64,000 bases of DNA, from assembly GCA_014379905.1 (NCBI GenBank), contig JACMKX010000144.1, positions 1 to 64,000 on the forward strand, read 5' to 3'. Below are positions 37,877-46,045 of this stretch, piece after piece. The number at the start of each line of letters is the position of its first letter. The stretch's first letter is position 1. Below the pieces are notes generated by a model, which made no database searches, was not told the DNA's origin, and saw only the letters and a list, made by a program, of their open reading frames with translations. The stretch comes from Ferruginibacter sp. (GTDB lineage: Bacteria > Bacteroidota > Bacteroidia > Chitinophagales > Chitinophagaceae). The position numbers and the translations under genes are program-made.

Positions 37877-38209
37877 CTATTGATTTTTTGGCTGTTTATT
37901 TTTCAATTTTTCATATTCCTGTTCAACAGAATTTGACTTGGGAAAAATATATGCTCCTGCATAATGAAAGGAAAGACCAATGCCCCAACCCAGTGTGCTC
38001 CATATGGGCCAGGGATATTTTCCGGCTGTACTCCATTTATTAATATCTAACCCATTATATTGGTTGCCAGTAAAGTACCAGATACCCCAAAGAAATGCGT
38101 TAATGATAACGTAAGTAGTAAGGTGGCGTTTAAAGCCGGCTCTTTTTTGTGCAGTATCCCATAGCTCAGGATCTTTTCCTTCGGGTGCAGGTTGATTATA
38201 GTGTGACAT
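37877..38209 (-). CDS. 2TM domain protein
   Basis: 110 residues: a polar N-terminus (DPELWDTAQKRAGFKRHLTTYVIINAFLWGIWYFTG), then a second hydrophobic segment (WPIWSTLGWGIGLSFHYAGAYIF) and a charged tail. This matches the '2TM domain' family, often found with histidine kinases or LytTR regulators. It is 18 bases downstream of the TonB receptor gene. Confidence 0.85.
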   Translation of the reverse strand: MSHYNQPAPEGKDPELWDTAQKRAGFKRHLTTYVIINAFLWGIWYFTGNQYNGLDINKWSTAGKYPWPIWSTLGWGIGLSFHYAGAYIFPKSNSVEQEYEKLKNKQPKNQ

Positions 38210-38227
38210 GGTAAATTGTTTTAGGTT

Positions 38228-40483
38228 TTACAAATTATTATTGATTGCATTTTCTGTATTGTCTATTCCAAAACTTATAAAACATCCAATGTAAAGAAAT
38301 CTTTTCGAGGTAGGACCAATCGCTTCTTTCCGGTTATTTATAGCGCCGTAGTTATAATTAAATACCTGTTTTTGCCCTAATAAGTTGCTGATAGAAAGCA
38401 CCCAGACAGTAAATTTGTTGGAATCTTTTTTACCGATGGATGGCAGGTAATTAAGACTAAAGCCCAGGTTGTTGTAATTGATCGTACGGCCTGCATCTGC
38501 CAAAATATATTTGTCCTGGATATTATCATATTTAAGTTGATAAAAAGGTCTGCCCGTAGCAAAATTGTAACTCGCATTCACATTCATTTTCCAGGCTGTT
38601 ACAAATTTTTTCAGCACGAAGGAAGCTGTATGTTTTGCCACAAAATTTGGTTCCATTTCAAAAGGAAAATTCAGGTAATCTCTTTTAGTATCAAGGAAGG
38701 AGTAAGATACCCAGTAATCCATATTCTTAATTGTTTTTTTATCTCTCCAAAAAAGCTCTATTCCTTTTGCATATCCAAAACCTTTGTTGCTGGTAGCCAC
38801 TTCTCTTCCAAAATTATCTGTTCCCGTTTTATATAAATGATCGTAGTCTTTGTAAAAGATTTCTGTACGAAAAGTTCTCAGGCTGCTTATTTTCTGGTAT
38901 TGTAAAATGTAATGGGTGGCTTTTGCATAGCCTATATCTGCAGTAGCAGGCTGGTATTTCGTTTCCGGGTTCTGGTAAAATATGCCGTATGCAAAAGAAG
39001 CCTGGCCGTTGTTTTTAAACTTGTAAGCAAGGGAGGCCCGTGGGGCAATGTTCCACCTGCCCATTAGTTCCGAATGTTCCAGCCTTGTACCCAGTTTCAT
39101 TGCCAGGTTGTTGCTGAGGTAAAAATCTGTTTCGGCAAAAGCAGCATATAGTTTATCCTTTGTTTTTGAATCGTATTTACTTCCATCATACAAGGTGTAG
39201 GTTCCTTTTTCATTGCTGTAAAAATAATCGGAACCAAAGCGGAGGATATTAAGTCCCGCCAGCTTTTTTTCTAATAACACCCTTGCCTGGGCGTAATAAC
39301 TTTTTGTATCGAGGTAAAAGTTTTTAAATGCATAGCCCGAGGGGTTGGTAAATACCTGCTTATCGCCATCAGCATTTTGTAGTTCATTCTCCAGGTTTTG
39401 TTTATCGGTACTATAACTTAAGCCGATGATGGATTTCCATCCTTTACCAATATTTTCCCGCCAGTTTAAATTCTGGTAGGTATTTAAGTTGCTTAGGCCG
39501 ATGGCATTTTTCAGGGAAGTGGAATCGATATCATTTACGGTATATCCCAGGTCGCCGGAACTGAGGTAGCCATAATATTTGATCATCCCTTTTTTGGTTT
39601 TTATCCTGAAATTGACATCGCCTTCATGAAAAACAGGTGTTTTAAAATAATCCTGTTTCTGTTTTATGACAGCAAAGGCCAGCCCCAGGTGGGTAAATCC
39701 ATAAGATACGCCCCAGGATGACCGTTTATTTTTTGCCAGTTTATTAATACCTGCATTTGCACCTACCACGCCGATGCCAATACTTGCTGCTGTTTTTTCC
39801 GGCAGGTCGTTCGATTCGAGGATAAGCGCCGAAGAAAGCGCCTGGCCATACAGCGCTGAGTAACCACCGCTGCTAAAAATGGTGCCTTTAAATAAAAACG
39901 GGTTAAACCTGCCCCGGCTGGCAATCCCCGGCAGGCTGCTGTAGAAGAAATTGTTTACCAGGTTGCCATCAATGTAAATCTTCGCTTCGCTGGCACTCCC
40001 CCCCCGCACAAAAAGTCCACCGGTTTCTCCTACCTGCTGAGTACCCGGCAAGGTTTTAAGTGCCCCTGTGATATCCCCCTCGGCGCTGGCAGTGGTAACT
40101 ATATCCAGGGAAGTGAGCACAGTGCCCTTTTTCTTATCACTCGCTTCAAAAGAACCCGCACTGATTACTACAGCCTTCAATTCAGTTATTAATTCTTTTA
40201 TTGATATGTCGGCAGTAATTTCCCGGTCTTCAATTATCATATTTTTACTATATGAAGAATACCCTGTAATGCTGGCTTCAAGGACGTGTTCCCCCTTTTC
40301 GGTAGTGGTAAAGCTAAAATTCCCTGCCGAATCTGAAGTAGCTCCATCGTAGGAATCCTTAAGCGCTATACTTACAGCAGGCAGTGGCCGGCCCTTTTGA
40401 TCGGTTACTTTTCCGCTTATTTTAACCTGTGCTATGCTGCCGGAAACTATGCCCATCAATAGCAGAAATAGGAAAGATTTCAT
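38228..40483 (-). CDS. TonB-dependent receptor with carboxypeptidase-like N-terminal domain
   Basis: About 751 residues from the ATG at 40483 (signal peptide MKSFLFLLLMGIVSGSIAQ). An Ig-like carboxypeptidase-regulatory domain (ISGKVTDQKGRPLPAVSIAL, residues 20-105) is followed by the plug (DIVTTASAEGDITGALKTLPG, GGLFVRGGSASEAKIYIDG) and a 22-strand-type barrel ending at FLYIGCFISFG. No SusD partner lies beside it, which argues against a glycan locus. The substrate is unknown (ion, siderophore, peptide or other). It is the first gene of the operon running down to 33003. Confidence 0.92.
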   Translation of the reverse strand: MKSFLFLLLMGIVSGSIAQVKISGKVTDQKGRPLPAVSIALKDSYDGATSDSAGNFSFTTTEKGEHVLEASITGYSSYSKNMIIEDREITADISIKELITELKAVVISAGSFEASDKKKGTVLTSLDIVTTASAEGDITGALKTLPGTQQVGETGGLFVRGGSASEAKIYIDGNLVNNFFYSSLPGIASRGRFNPFLFKGTIFSSGGYSALYGQALSSALILESNDLPEKTAASIGIGVVGANAGINKLAKNKRSSWGVSYGFTHLGLAFAVIKQKQDYFKTPVFHEGDVNFRIKTKKGMIKYYGYLSSGDLGYTVNDIDSTSLKNAIGLSNLNTYQNLNWRENIGKGWKSIIGLSYSTDKQNLENELQNADGDKQVFTNPSGYAFKNFYLDTKSYYAQARVLLEKKLAGLNILRFGSDYFYSNEKGTYTLYDGSKYDSKTKDKLYAAFAETDFYLSNNLAMKLGTRLEHSELMGRWNIAPRASLAYKFKNNGQASFAYGIFYQNPETKYQPATADIGYAKATHYILQYQKISSLRTFRTEIFYKDYDHLYKTGTDNFGREVATSNKGFGYAKGIELFWRDKKTIKNMDYWVSYSFLDTKRDYLNFPFEMEPNFVAKHTASFVLKKFVTAWKMNVNASYNFATGRPFYQLKYDNIQDKYILADAGRTINYNNLGFSLNYLPSIGKKDSNKFTVWVLSISNLLGQKQVFNYNYGAINNRKEAIGPTSKRFLYIGCFISFGIDNTENAINNNL

Positions 40484-40590
40484 TTCTCGTAAATTTGTCA
40501 CAAACATAGAGTAGTTTATATTATAAACCAAATTATTTTAATTTTATTTTTTATTATATGATGAATTTATCCGGGTGAATGGGTAAATAA

Positions 40591-40620
40591 TTAATTGATA
40601 ATATATTAATTATCAATTAA
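40591..40620. repeat. AT-rich palindrome upstream of the TonB receptor
   Basis: TTAATTGATAAT and ATTATCAATTAA are perfect 12-base arms around a 6-base loop, and the outer flanks (ATGGGTAA/TTAACCCAT) extend the pairing. It lies 108 bases before the receptor ATG and could be an operator or a terminator. Confidence 0.5.
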
Positions 40621-40752
40621 TTAACCCATGTTATCCCAAGCAACTAAATAACCCTCTTTCATGCTTAAACTTATCAACATAACAAAAAAATAATTTTTTA
40701 TTGTCCTGCAAATTTCTAATTTAGCAATAGAATTTAATGGGTTAGTAAGTAC

Positions 40753-40788
40753 AAAGGGCCGGCAGAAATGTCCGGTCCTTTTACTTTG
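40753..40788 (+). terminator. Terminator-like hairpin of a possible small RNA
   Basis: AAAGGGCCGG pairs with CCGGTCCTTT (one G-T) around a 9-base loop, followed by TACTTTG. No coding region ends here, so it may end a short RNA starting near 40700. The remaining 490-base gap between the TonB receptor and radA shows only AT-rich sequence and the palindrome at 40591. Confidence 0.45.
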
Positions 40789-40973
40789 TATCAAGTCTGT
40801 ATTTGTCATTTTATCTTCTTAGTTTTTATTCTTGTAAAATTGATCCCTGTTTAAATTTTTAAAAAAAATGCAACGAAAAAGTTGGAAGCATTTTTTTTCA
40901 ATCACAATTTTTGTGTTGAACCCTTTCTACATTTTTAATTTTTAATTTTTAATTATCCTGCTACTTTTACCGC

Positions 40974-42350
40974 ATGAGTAAAACGAAGTCAGCATTTTTT
41001 TGCCAGAACTGTGGATATGAAAGTGCGAAGTGGGCGGGCAAATGTCCCTCGTGTAATGAATGGAATACTTTTGTGGAAGAAGTAATTGTAAAAGGCACAG
41101 ACAAATTATCTGTTAAAGACGATTGGAAAGAATACAATGGTATCGCAAAATTAAAAACCGTTTCTATAAATGACGTAAGCAGTGCAGAAGAAAAAAGGAT
41201 CGTGACTACCGATCCGGAATTGAATCGGGTATTGGGAGGGGGAATTGTAACAGGGAGTATTGTACTTGTTGCCGGTGAACCAGGCATTGGCAAATCAACT
41301 TTGTTCTTACAAAACGGATTACAATTAGTAAATACCCGCACTTTATATATCAGCGGCGAAGAAAGCGAACAGCAAATAAAAATGCGTGCCGACAGGATAG
41401 GTGTTAAGAGTGATAATTTTTATTTACTGACTGAAACCAATACTCAAACCATTTTCCAGGAAATTAAAAAACTAAAACCTGAACTGGTAATCGTAGATTC
41501 TATTCAAACATTACAGTCACCTTTTGTAGAATCTTCACCGGGCAGCATCAGCCAGATAAGAGAGTGTGCGGCCGAACTGCAACGGTATGCAAAGGAGACC
41601 AGTACACCGGTTTTCCTTATCGGCCACATAACCAAGGATGGCAACATAGCCGGGCCAAAGATCCTGGAGCACATGGTTGATACTGTTTTACAATTTGAAG
41701 GCGACCGTCATTATGCTTACCGCATTCTGCGCACTTTAAAGAACCGCTTTGGCAGCACGGCTGAATTAGGTATTTATGAAATGACCAATGAGGGTATGCG
41801 TGCAGTAACCAATCCCAGTGAAATTCTTATTACACAAAAAGAAGATGCATTGAGTGGTATTGCCATTGCTGCCACACTCGAAGGAATGCGGCCTTTGTTG
41901 ATAGAAACACAGGCATTGGTTACACAAAGTGTGTATGGCACACCGCAAAGAACAGTCACGGGTTTTGATTCCCGCCGCCTGCAGTTATTACTGGCAGTGC
42001 TGGAAAAAAGAGGCGGCTTTCACTTTGGTGTTAAAGATGTATTTGTAAATATTGCCGGTGGTATAAAAGTAGAAGACCCTTCCATTGACCTGGCCATTGT
42101 TTGCGCCCTGCTCAGCAGTTATGAAGATGTGCCCGTGCCGCAGCATATTTGTTTTGCCGGCGAAGTAGGTTTGAGCGGAGAGATAAGAGCCGTGAACAGG
42201 ATAGAACAACGCATTGCGGAAGCAGAAAAGCTTGGCTTTGAAAAGATCATCGTAAGTAAGTACAATGCCAAATCACTCAGTAAATTAAAAACGGGAATAG
42301 AGATCATTGCTTTGGGGAAAGTGGAAGAAGTATACCAATATTTATTTTAA
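40974..42350 (+). CDS. radA: DNA repair protein RadA
   Basis: RecA-like ATPase that promotes branch migration in recombination; 458 residues. N-terminal zinc finger with Cys10, 13, 24 and 27 (CQNCGYESAKWAGKCPSC), Walker A GEPGIGKST, the RadA-specific KNRFGS motif, and a C-terminal Lon-protease-like domain (DLAIVCALLSSY; AGEVGLSGEIRAV). All key motifs are intact. Standing alone upstream of a repeat-rich gap and comF; a fitting neighbour because both families touch DNA uptake and recombination, though that is likely coincidental. Confidence 0.97.
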   Translation: MSKTKSAFFCQNCGYESAKWAGKCPSCNEWNTFVEEVIVKGTDKLSVKDDWKEYNGIAKLKTVSINDVSSAEEKRIVTTDPELNRVLGGGIVTGSIVLVAGEPGIGKSTLFLQNGLQLVNTRTLYISGEESEQQIKMRADRIGVKSDNFYLLTETNTQTIFQEIKKLKPELVIVDSIQTLQSPFVESSPGSISQIRECAAELQRYAKETSTPVFLIGHITKDGNIAGPKILEHMVDTVLQFEGDRHYAYRILRTLKNRFGSTAELGIYEMTNEGMRAVTNPSEILITQKEDALSGIAIAATLEGMRPLLIETQALVTQSVYGTPQRTVTGFDSRRLQLLLAVLEKRGGFHFGVKDVFVNIAGGIKVEDPSIDLAIVCALLSSYEDVPVPQHICFAGEVGLSGEIRAVNRIEQRIAEAEKLGFEKIIVSKYNAKSLSKLKTGIEIIALGKVEEVYQYLF

Positions 42351-42363
42351 GCCTTAGATATTT

Positions 42364-42432
42364 TGGAATGCTGATGACGCTGGTGGCCATGATTTATTAT
42401 GTATTACCAAAATCATGACCATCAGCGTTTAT
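42364..42432. repeat. Inverted repeat, GCTGATGACGCT family
   Basis: The left arm 42364-42395 (TGGAATGCTGATGACGCTGG ... CATGATTT) pairs with 42409-42432 (AAATCATGACCATCAGCGTT). It starts 13 bases after the radA stop. Confidence 0.65.
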
Positions 42433-42465
42433 ATCTAAAAATATTGGAACAAGCGCTGCATATAA

Positions 42466-42714
42466 TGTCAGCCCTTCGGGGTTCTGTAATATAATTTTTT
42501 GTTTTTCTATAATAATTTCAATCCTTCGGATTTATGTTACCTGGATAATCATGTTTCCCAAAGGGGTGATATTATAATTGGCTATATATTACCGGATATT
42601 TAAATACTATTTTTTCGTTTCTATTCTCTGAGACTTCACAATCCCGAAGGGATAAAACTATTATAGCCTATTAAGAGATATAACGGCAAAACCCCGAAGG
42701 GATAATATAAAAGG
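42466..42714. repeat. Second REP/BIME-like cluster
   Basis: Five units of the family at 10455-11040. Two inverted (CAGCCCTTCGGGGTT near 42472; ATTTCAATCCTTCGGAT near 42514) and three forward (CCCAAAGGGGTGATATTAT near 42556; CCCGAAGGGATAAAACTATT near 42642; ACCCCGAAGGGATAATAT near 42690). The pair 42507-42578 forms a hairpin. No gene is visible in this gap. Confidence 0.7.
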
Positions 42715-42776
42715 CTGTCTTTTCAGGAGCTTGTAAGCCATGGTTTATTTTTTATCGTAATTCCAACCCGTTTAGG

Positions 42777-42859
42777 TTGGGAATGCTGATGACGCTAATC
42801 GTTATGATCATTAGATATATTGAAAAATCATGACGATCATGAAAATCAGCGTTCCAAAA
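42777..42859. repeat. Inverted repeat, GCTGATGACGCT family
   Basis: The left arm TTGGGAATGCTGATGACGCT (from 42777) continues ...ATGATCATT. The right arm ATCATGACGATCATGAAAAT (from 42829) continues CAGCGTTCCAA. The arms pair over about 30 bases. With 42364-42432 it brackets the REP-like cluster. Confidence 0.65.
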
Positions 42860-42918
42860 TAGTTTTTTCCCCTTGTTCTCTATATGTCCCTGTGTTAGGT
42901 TTGGTTAAAATCTATATA

Positions 42919-43620
42919 ATGCTTTCTGTTACATCACTGTTGAAAGATGCCATGCATTTATTTTTCCCGCACACCTGCCTGGGCTGCGGCAATGATGTAA
43001 TTGCCCGCGACAATATTTTGTGCCTGCGCTGTATCAGTAATTTGCCTCATACCAATTTTGAAAAACTGCCGGGTAACCCGATAGAAAATATATTCCGTGG
43101 AAGGATAACTATTGAAGCCGGTAGCAGCCAGTTCTATTTCAGCAAAGGACACCTGGTGCAATATTTAATTCACCAGTTGAAATATAAGAGTAATAAAGAA
43201 GCGGGTGAATACCTTGGTGCTGTAATGGGCAAGGCTTTATTACAAAGCGGTCGTTTTAGTAATATTGATTACCTGGTTCCGCTTCCGTTATCTGCCGGTA
43301 AACAATTTAAAAGAGGTTTTAACCAGGCCGAAGTTATTTGTGATGGTATCAGTACCGCAATGCAGGTGCCTGTTCATGCAGGAAACCTTGTGCGTGAACG
43401 CTACATCGATACCCAGACGAAAAAGCATCGTACCGAACGCTGGGAAAATGTTGAAGGAAGTTTCAACATACTTCATCCTGAAAAATTACAGGGCAGGCAT
43501 ATTTTAGTGGTTGATGATGTAATTACTACCGGTGCCACCCTCGAAGCAGGCATTCAATGCCTGCTTGATATTCCCGCTATTAAGATCAGTATCGCCACGC
43601 TGGCCACTGCCAGCAAATAA
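42919..43620 (+). CDS. ComF family phosphoribosyltransferase-like protein
   Basis: 233 residues from the ATG at 42919 (MLSVTSLLKDAMHLFFPHTC); an earlier ATG lies in the repeat DNA and is unlikely. N-terminal zinc-ribbon cysteines (CLGCGN ... CLRC) are followed by a type I phosphoribosyltransferase domain: VPLPLSAGKQFKRGFNQAE and the PRPP motif ILVVDDVITTGAT. ComF proteins are linked to DNA uptake in competent bacteria; the reaction is not settled. The closing repeats upstream leave little room for a promoter other than 42860-42918. Confidence 0.93.
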   Translation: MLSVTSLLKDAMHLFFPHTCLGCGNDVIARDNILCLRCISNLPHTNFEKLPGNPIENIFRGRITIEAGSSQFYFSKGHLVQYLIHQLKYKSNKEAGEYLGAVMGKALLQSGRFSNIDYLVPLPLSAGKQFKRGFNQAEVICDGISTAMQVPVHAGNLVRERYIDTQTKKHRTERWENVEGSFNILHPEKLQGRHILVVDDVITTGATLEAGIQCLLDIPAIKISIATLATASK

Positions 43621-43717
43621 TTACTCTTTTCGACTTTTCCACCGGCAGTAGTAGTATTGTACTATTGCCCGGTGCTGCCGGATTCGGCAAGTTTGCATAT
43701 CAATTAAATTAGAGGGA

Positions 43718-44209
43718 ATGAAAAGAAATTTCACCGAAGCAATACTTTTTATATGTACGCTGTTGAGCGGGTTATATGCAGGCACCGGCTTTTTTGTAGC
43801 CATGGGCGGAAACCCTGCTCTCAAATTAATGAGTGATGCAACTTTTGCAGAATATTGGCAGCATACAGACCTGTATATGGCAGCGAGAATGAAAATATTT
43901 GGACCCCTATTATTATTAACAGTACTTACTGCTGCTATTGTGTTATTTAAAAAAAACAGGCCTTCTTTTTTTTGTATGCTACTCGCCTTTGCCATTTTGG
44001 TGGGAGATATTGCTTTTACATTATCTACCAATCACCCGCTTAACCAATTGATACAAAGCTGGGATCTCAATAATCTTCCTTCCAATGTAAATGACATTAA
44101 ATGGAGAGTGGCAGCGGCCTTTGATAGCAGAGTAATCTTTATGATAAGTTGCTTTCTATTTGTATTATTAGCTGTATGGCTCCGCAGCAATAAAATTAAT
44201 CACTTATAA
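43718..44209 (+). CDS. DUF1772 (anthrone oxygenase-like) membrane protein
   Basis: 163 residues with four membrane helices (AILFICTLLSGLYAGTGFFVAMG; IFGPLLLLTVLTAAIVLF; FFCMLLAFAILVGDIAFTL; VIFMISCFLFVLLAVWL). The extracytoplasmic signature STNHPLNQLIQSWD and a conserved Trp/Arg pair follow, which mark the DUF1772/anthrone-oxygenase-like family. Bacterial members have no settled role. It is followed at 11 bases by a cupin gene, so the two form an operon. Confidence 0.8.
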   Translation: MKRNFTEAILFICTLLSGLYAGTGFFVAMGGNPALKLMSDATFAEYWQHTDLYMAARMKIFGPLLLLTVLTAAIVLFKKNRPSFFCMLLAFAILVGDIAFTLSTNHPLNQLIQSWDLNNLPSNVNDIKWRVAAAFDSRVIFMISCFLFVLLAVWLRSNKINHL

Positions 44210-44220
44210 AATATACTATT

Positions 44221-44538
44221 ATGGATCAGTTTGTATCTCTTAATACCCTCCCCTTGAAAGAAATCTTTAAAGGAGGTTTTGTTTCATCCATTCAAACGGA
44301 AAACCTCACCATTTCTTACAGCCATTTAAAAGCCGGAACAGAGATCCCGATACACCAGCACCCGGAAGAGGCAATTGACATTTTATTGAGCGGTTTGCTG
44401 GAAATGAAAATAGGTAACAGCACCGATACACTTTCGGGTGGGATGATCAGCATTGTGCCATCAAATATCCCCCACAAGGCAAAAGCAGTTGTAGACTGCA
44501 AAGTGTTAACCATCTTTTTCCCCCAGAGAAATCTTTGA
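44221..44538 (+). CDS. Small cupin-domain protein
   Basis: 105 residues, a single cupin barrel: motif 1 KAGTEIPIHQHPEEAIDILLSG (His, His, Glu ligands) and motif 2 GGMISIVPSNIPHKAKAV with His. A metal-binding cupin of unknown substrate. Operon partner of the DUF1772 gene; the LuxR-type regulator gene ends 10 bases away on the other strand. Confidence 0.88.
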   Translation: MDQFVSLNTLPLKEIFKGGFVSSIQTENLTISYSHLKAGTEIPIHQHPEEAIDILLSGLLEMKIGNSTDTLSGGMISIVPSNIPHKAKAVVDCKVLTIFFPQRNL

Positions 44539-44547
44539 CGGAGAAAA

Positions 44548-45306
44548 TCAGGCAGTCATGTTCAGCAGTTCCACTGTGTTGTTCACTTTGTATTTTTCAA
44601 ATAATTTGCTTTTGATATTGCGTACGGTATGGTGACTGATCTTTAAATACCAGGCAATTTCCTTGGTACTGAGCCCTTGTTTTATAAGTGTTACCAGTTC
44701 ACCTTCCCGCTTGGAAAGACGGCTGTGCCGGGCGGAAGGCTTATACTCATTTATTTTTTTTAACGTATGCTCGTGCCTGTACAATTCAATTTTTACACCA
44801 TTGAATGCTTTTTCTGCAGTAACATCCCTTACCAGATAATAATATAGGTTGCCTTCACCATTTAGGTTGAGTACTGCTTTTTCATCCTGCAGGTAAATAG
44901 ATTGTCCATCTGCTGTTTTGAAACGATAATGAAAAACCGACCTGTAGTATTGATGCTGTTCCGGCAAGATCGCTTGCAAATAATCATGCTGAAAAGCAAA
45001 ACAACTATGGAGATCGGCCTGATCGGCCTCATGTACATGATCAAAATATTTATGAATACTATTATTCTTATCAAGGTATTCATAACTATGCCCTAAAATG
45101 TATGGACAGTTATCACTCATATACAAAATATCCGGGTGCATGTGTTGGCAGGTCATGATGCCCCAGTGTGGGAAAAAGTGTTGCATATTATCAAATAATC
45201 TAAAAACTTCTTCTCTTTTTTCTGCACCAGCCAATGTAACATATTGCTGAATATAGGAAGTGACCCTTTCTGTGGTGCGTTGCAGCATTCCTTCTCTCAT
45301 CATCAT
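44548..45306 (-). CDS. LuxR-family regulator with N-terminal PAS-like domain
   Basis: About 253 residues; the start is one of a cluster of ATGs at 45306-45300 (MMMREGMLQRTTERV). The N-terminal part (ILYMSDNCPYILGHSYEYL; YYRSVFHYRFKTADGQSIYLQDEKAVLNLNGEGNLYYYLVRDVT) is a PAS-like fold. The C-terminus is a GerE/LuxR helix-turn-helix (LSKREGELVTLIKQGLSTKEIAWYLKISHHTVRNIKSKLFEKY). It is divergent from the cupin gene at 45457 and faces the cupin operon, so both are plausible targets. Confidence 0.85.
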   Translation of the reverse strand: MMMREGMLQRTTERVTSYIQQYVTLAGAEKREEVFRLFDNMQHFFPHWGIMTCQHMHPDILYMSDNCPYILGHSYEYLDKNNSIHKYFDHVHEADQADLHSCFAFQHDYLQAILPEQHQYYRSVFHYRFKTADGQSIYLQDEKAVLNLNGEGNLYYYLVRDVTAEKAFNGVKIELYRHEHTLKKINEYKPSARHSRLSKREGELVTLIKQGLSTKEIAWYLKISHHTVRNIKSKLFEKYKVNNTVELLNMTA

Positions 45307-45456
45307 TATATTTAAGGTTAGAAATGAATCCGTAAACTTCCCGATTATAAATAAGAATGGCAATCCCCTAATGCGGTGAGCTGCCAGTGGTACTATTATA
45401 CTATTTTTCTGCAGACCACTTAAGAATATTTTTGAGGATATTAAAAATATTCAGTT

Positions 45457-46032
45457 ATGACAAAAAAATTAATTCCAAAAAAAGTTTTTATCAACCCGGC
45501 CTTTAAAGACAAAGTAACTGTGTTGCATACCAGTGAAGAAACAGGCGGAGCTTACTCAATGGGCCTGCTGGAAATTTCGCCGGGAGGTGGAAATCCAATG
45601 CATACCCATAGCGAATTTGAAGAAACATTTACAGCTCATGAGGGTGTGTTGGGAGTTGCCTTAAATGGTAAAAAACATTATCTCAGTCCCGGGGAATCTA
45701 TTACGGTTCCCCGGAATGAGCCTCATCATTTTTTTAACAATACTTCTGAAAAAGTTTCCTGTTTTGTAAAATTTGTCCCGGGTCATGAAAATTTTATCAA
45801 AGGACTTGCCATTGGTTACGGGCTGGCCGGAGATAACTTAACAAGCAAAACCGGCGTACCTAAAAGCCTGGGGCACCTGGCTATCATGATCTGTTTAATG
45901 GATACAAAACCTACCGGTATCCTGGGTTTACTATTCCCTGTTTTTAAATGGATGGCCGGCAAGGCCAGGAAAAACGGAACAGAACAATTGTTGCTCGAAA
46001 AATATTACTACGCTTCTGAAAAAGCATTGTAA
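45457..46032 (+). CDS. Cupin-domain protein
   Basis: 191 residues with a cupin barrel: LLEISPGGGNPMHTHSEFEETFTAHEGVLG (His/His/Glu motif), YLSPGESITVPRNEPHHFFNN (second His). A C-terminal helical region with a hydrophobic stretch (GILGLLFPVFKWMAGKARKNG) is unusual for a simple cupin. Transcribed away from the LuxR regulator, which may control it. Substrate unknown. Confidence 0.85.
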   Translation: MTKKLIPKKVFINPAFKDKVTVLHTSEETGGAYSMGLLEISPGGGNPMHTHSEFEETFTAHEGVLGVALNGKKHYLSPGESITVPRNEPHHFFNNTSEKVSCFVKFVPGHENFIKGLAIGYGLAGDNLTSKTGVPKSLGHLAIMICLMDTKPTGILGLLFPVFKWMAGKARKNGTEQLLLEKYYYASEKAL

Positions 46033-46045
46033 CTTTTGTCTTTAA

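Noticed and set aside
38228-40483. SusC of a polysaccharide utilisation locus
   Set aside because: No SusD gene or glycoside hydrolase is adjacent, and the length is shorter than most SusC proteins.
40621-40809. A 62-codon minus-strand frame upstream of radA
   Set aside because: It spans a terminator-like hairpin and a palindrome and lacks signs of coding.
42820-42918. Upstream start for the comF gene
   Set aside because: The extension translates repeat DNA; the ATG at 42919 gives the family N-terminus.
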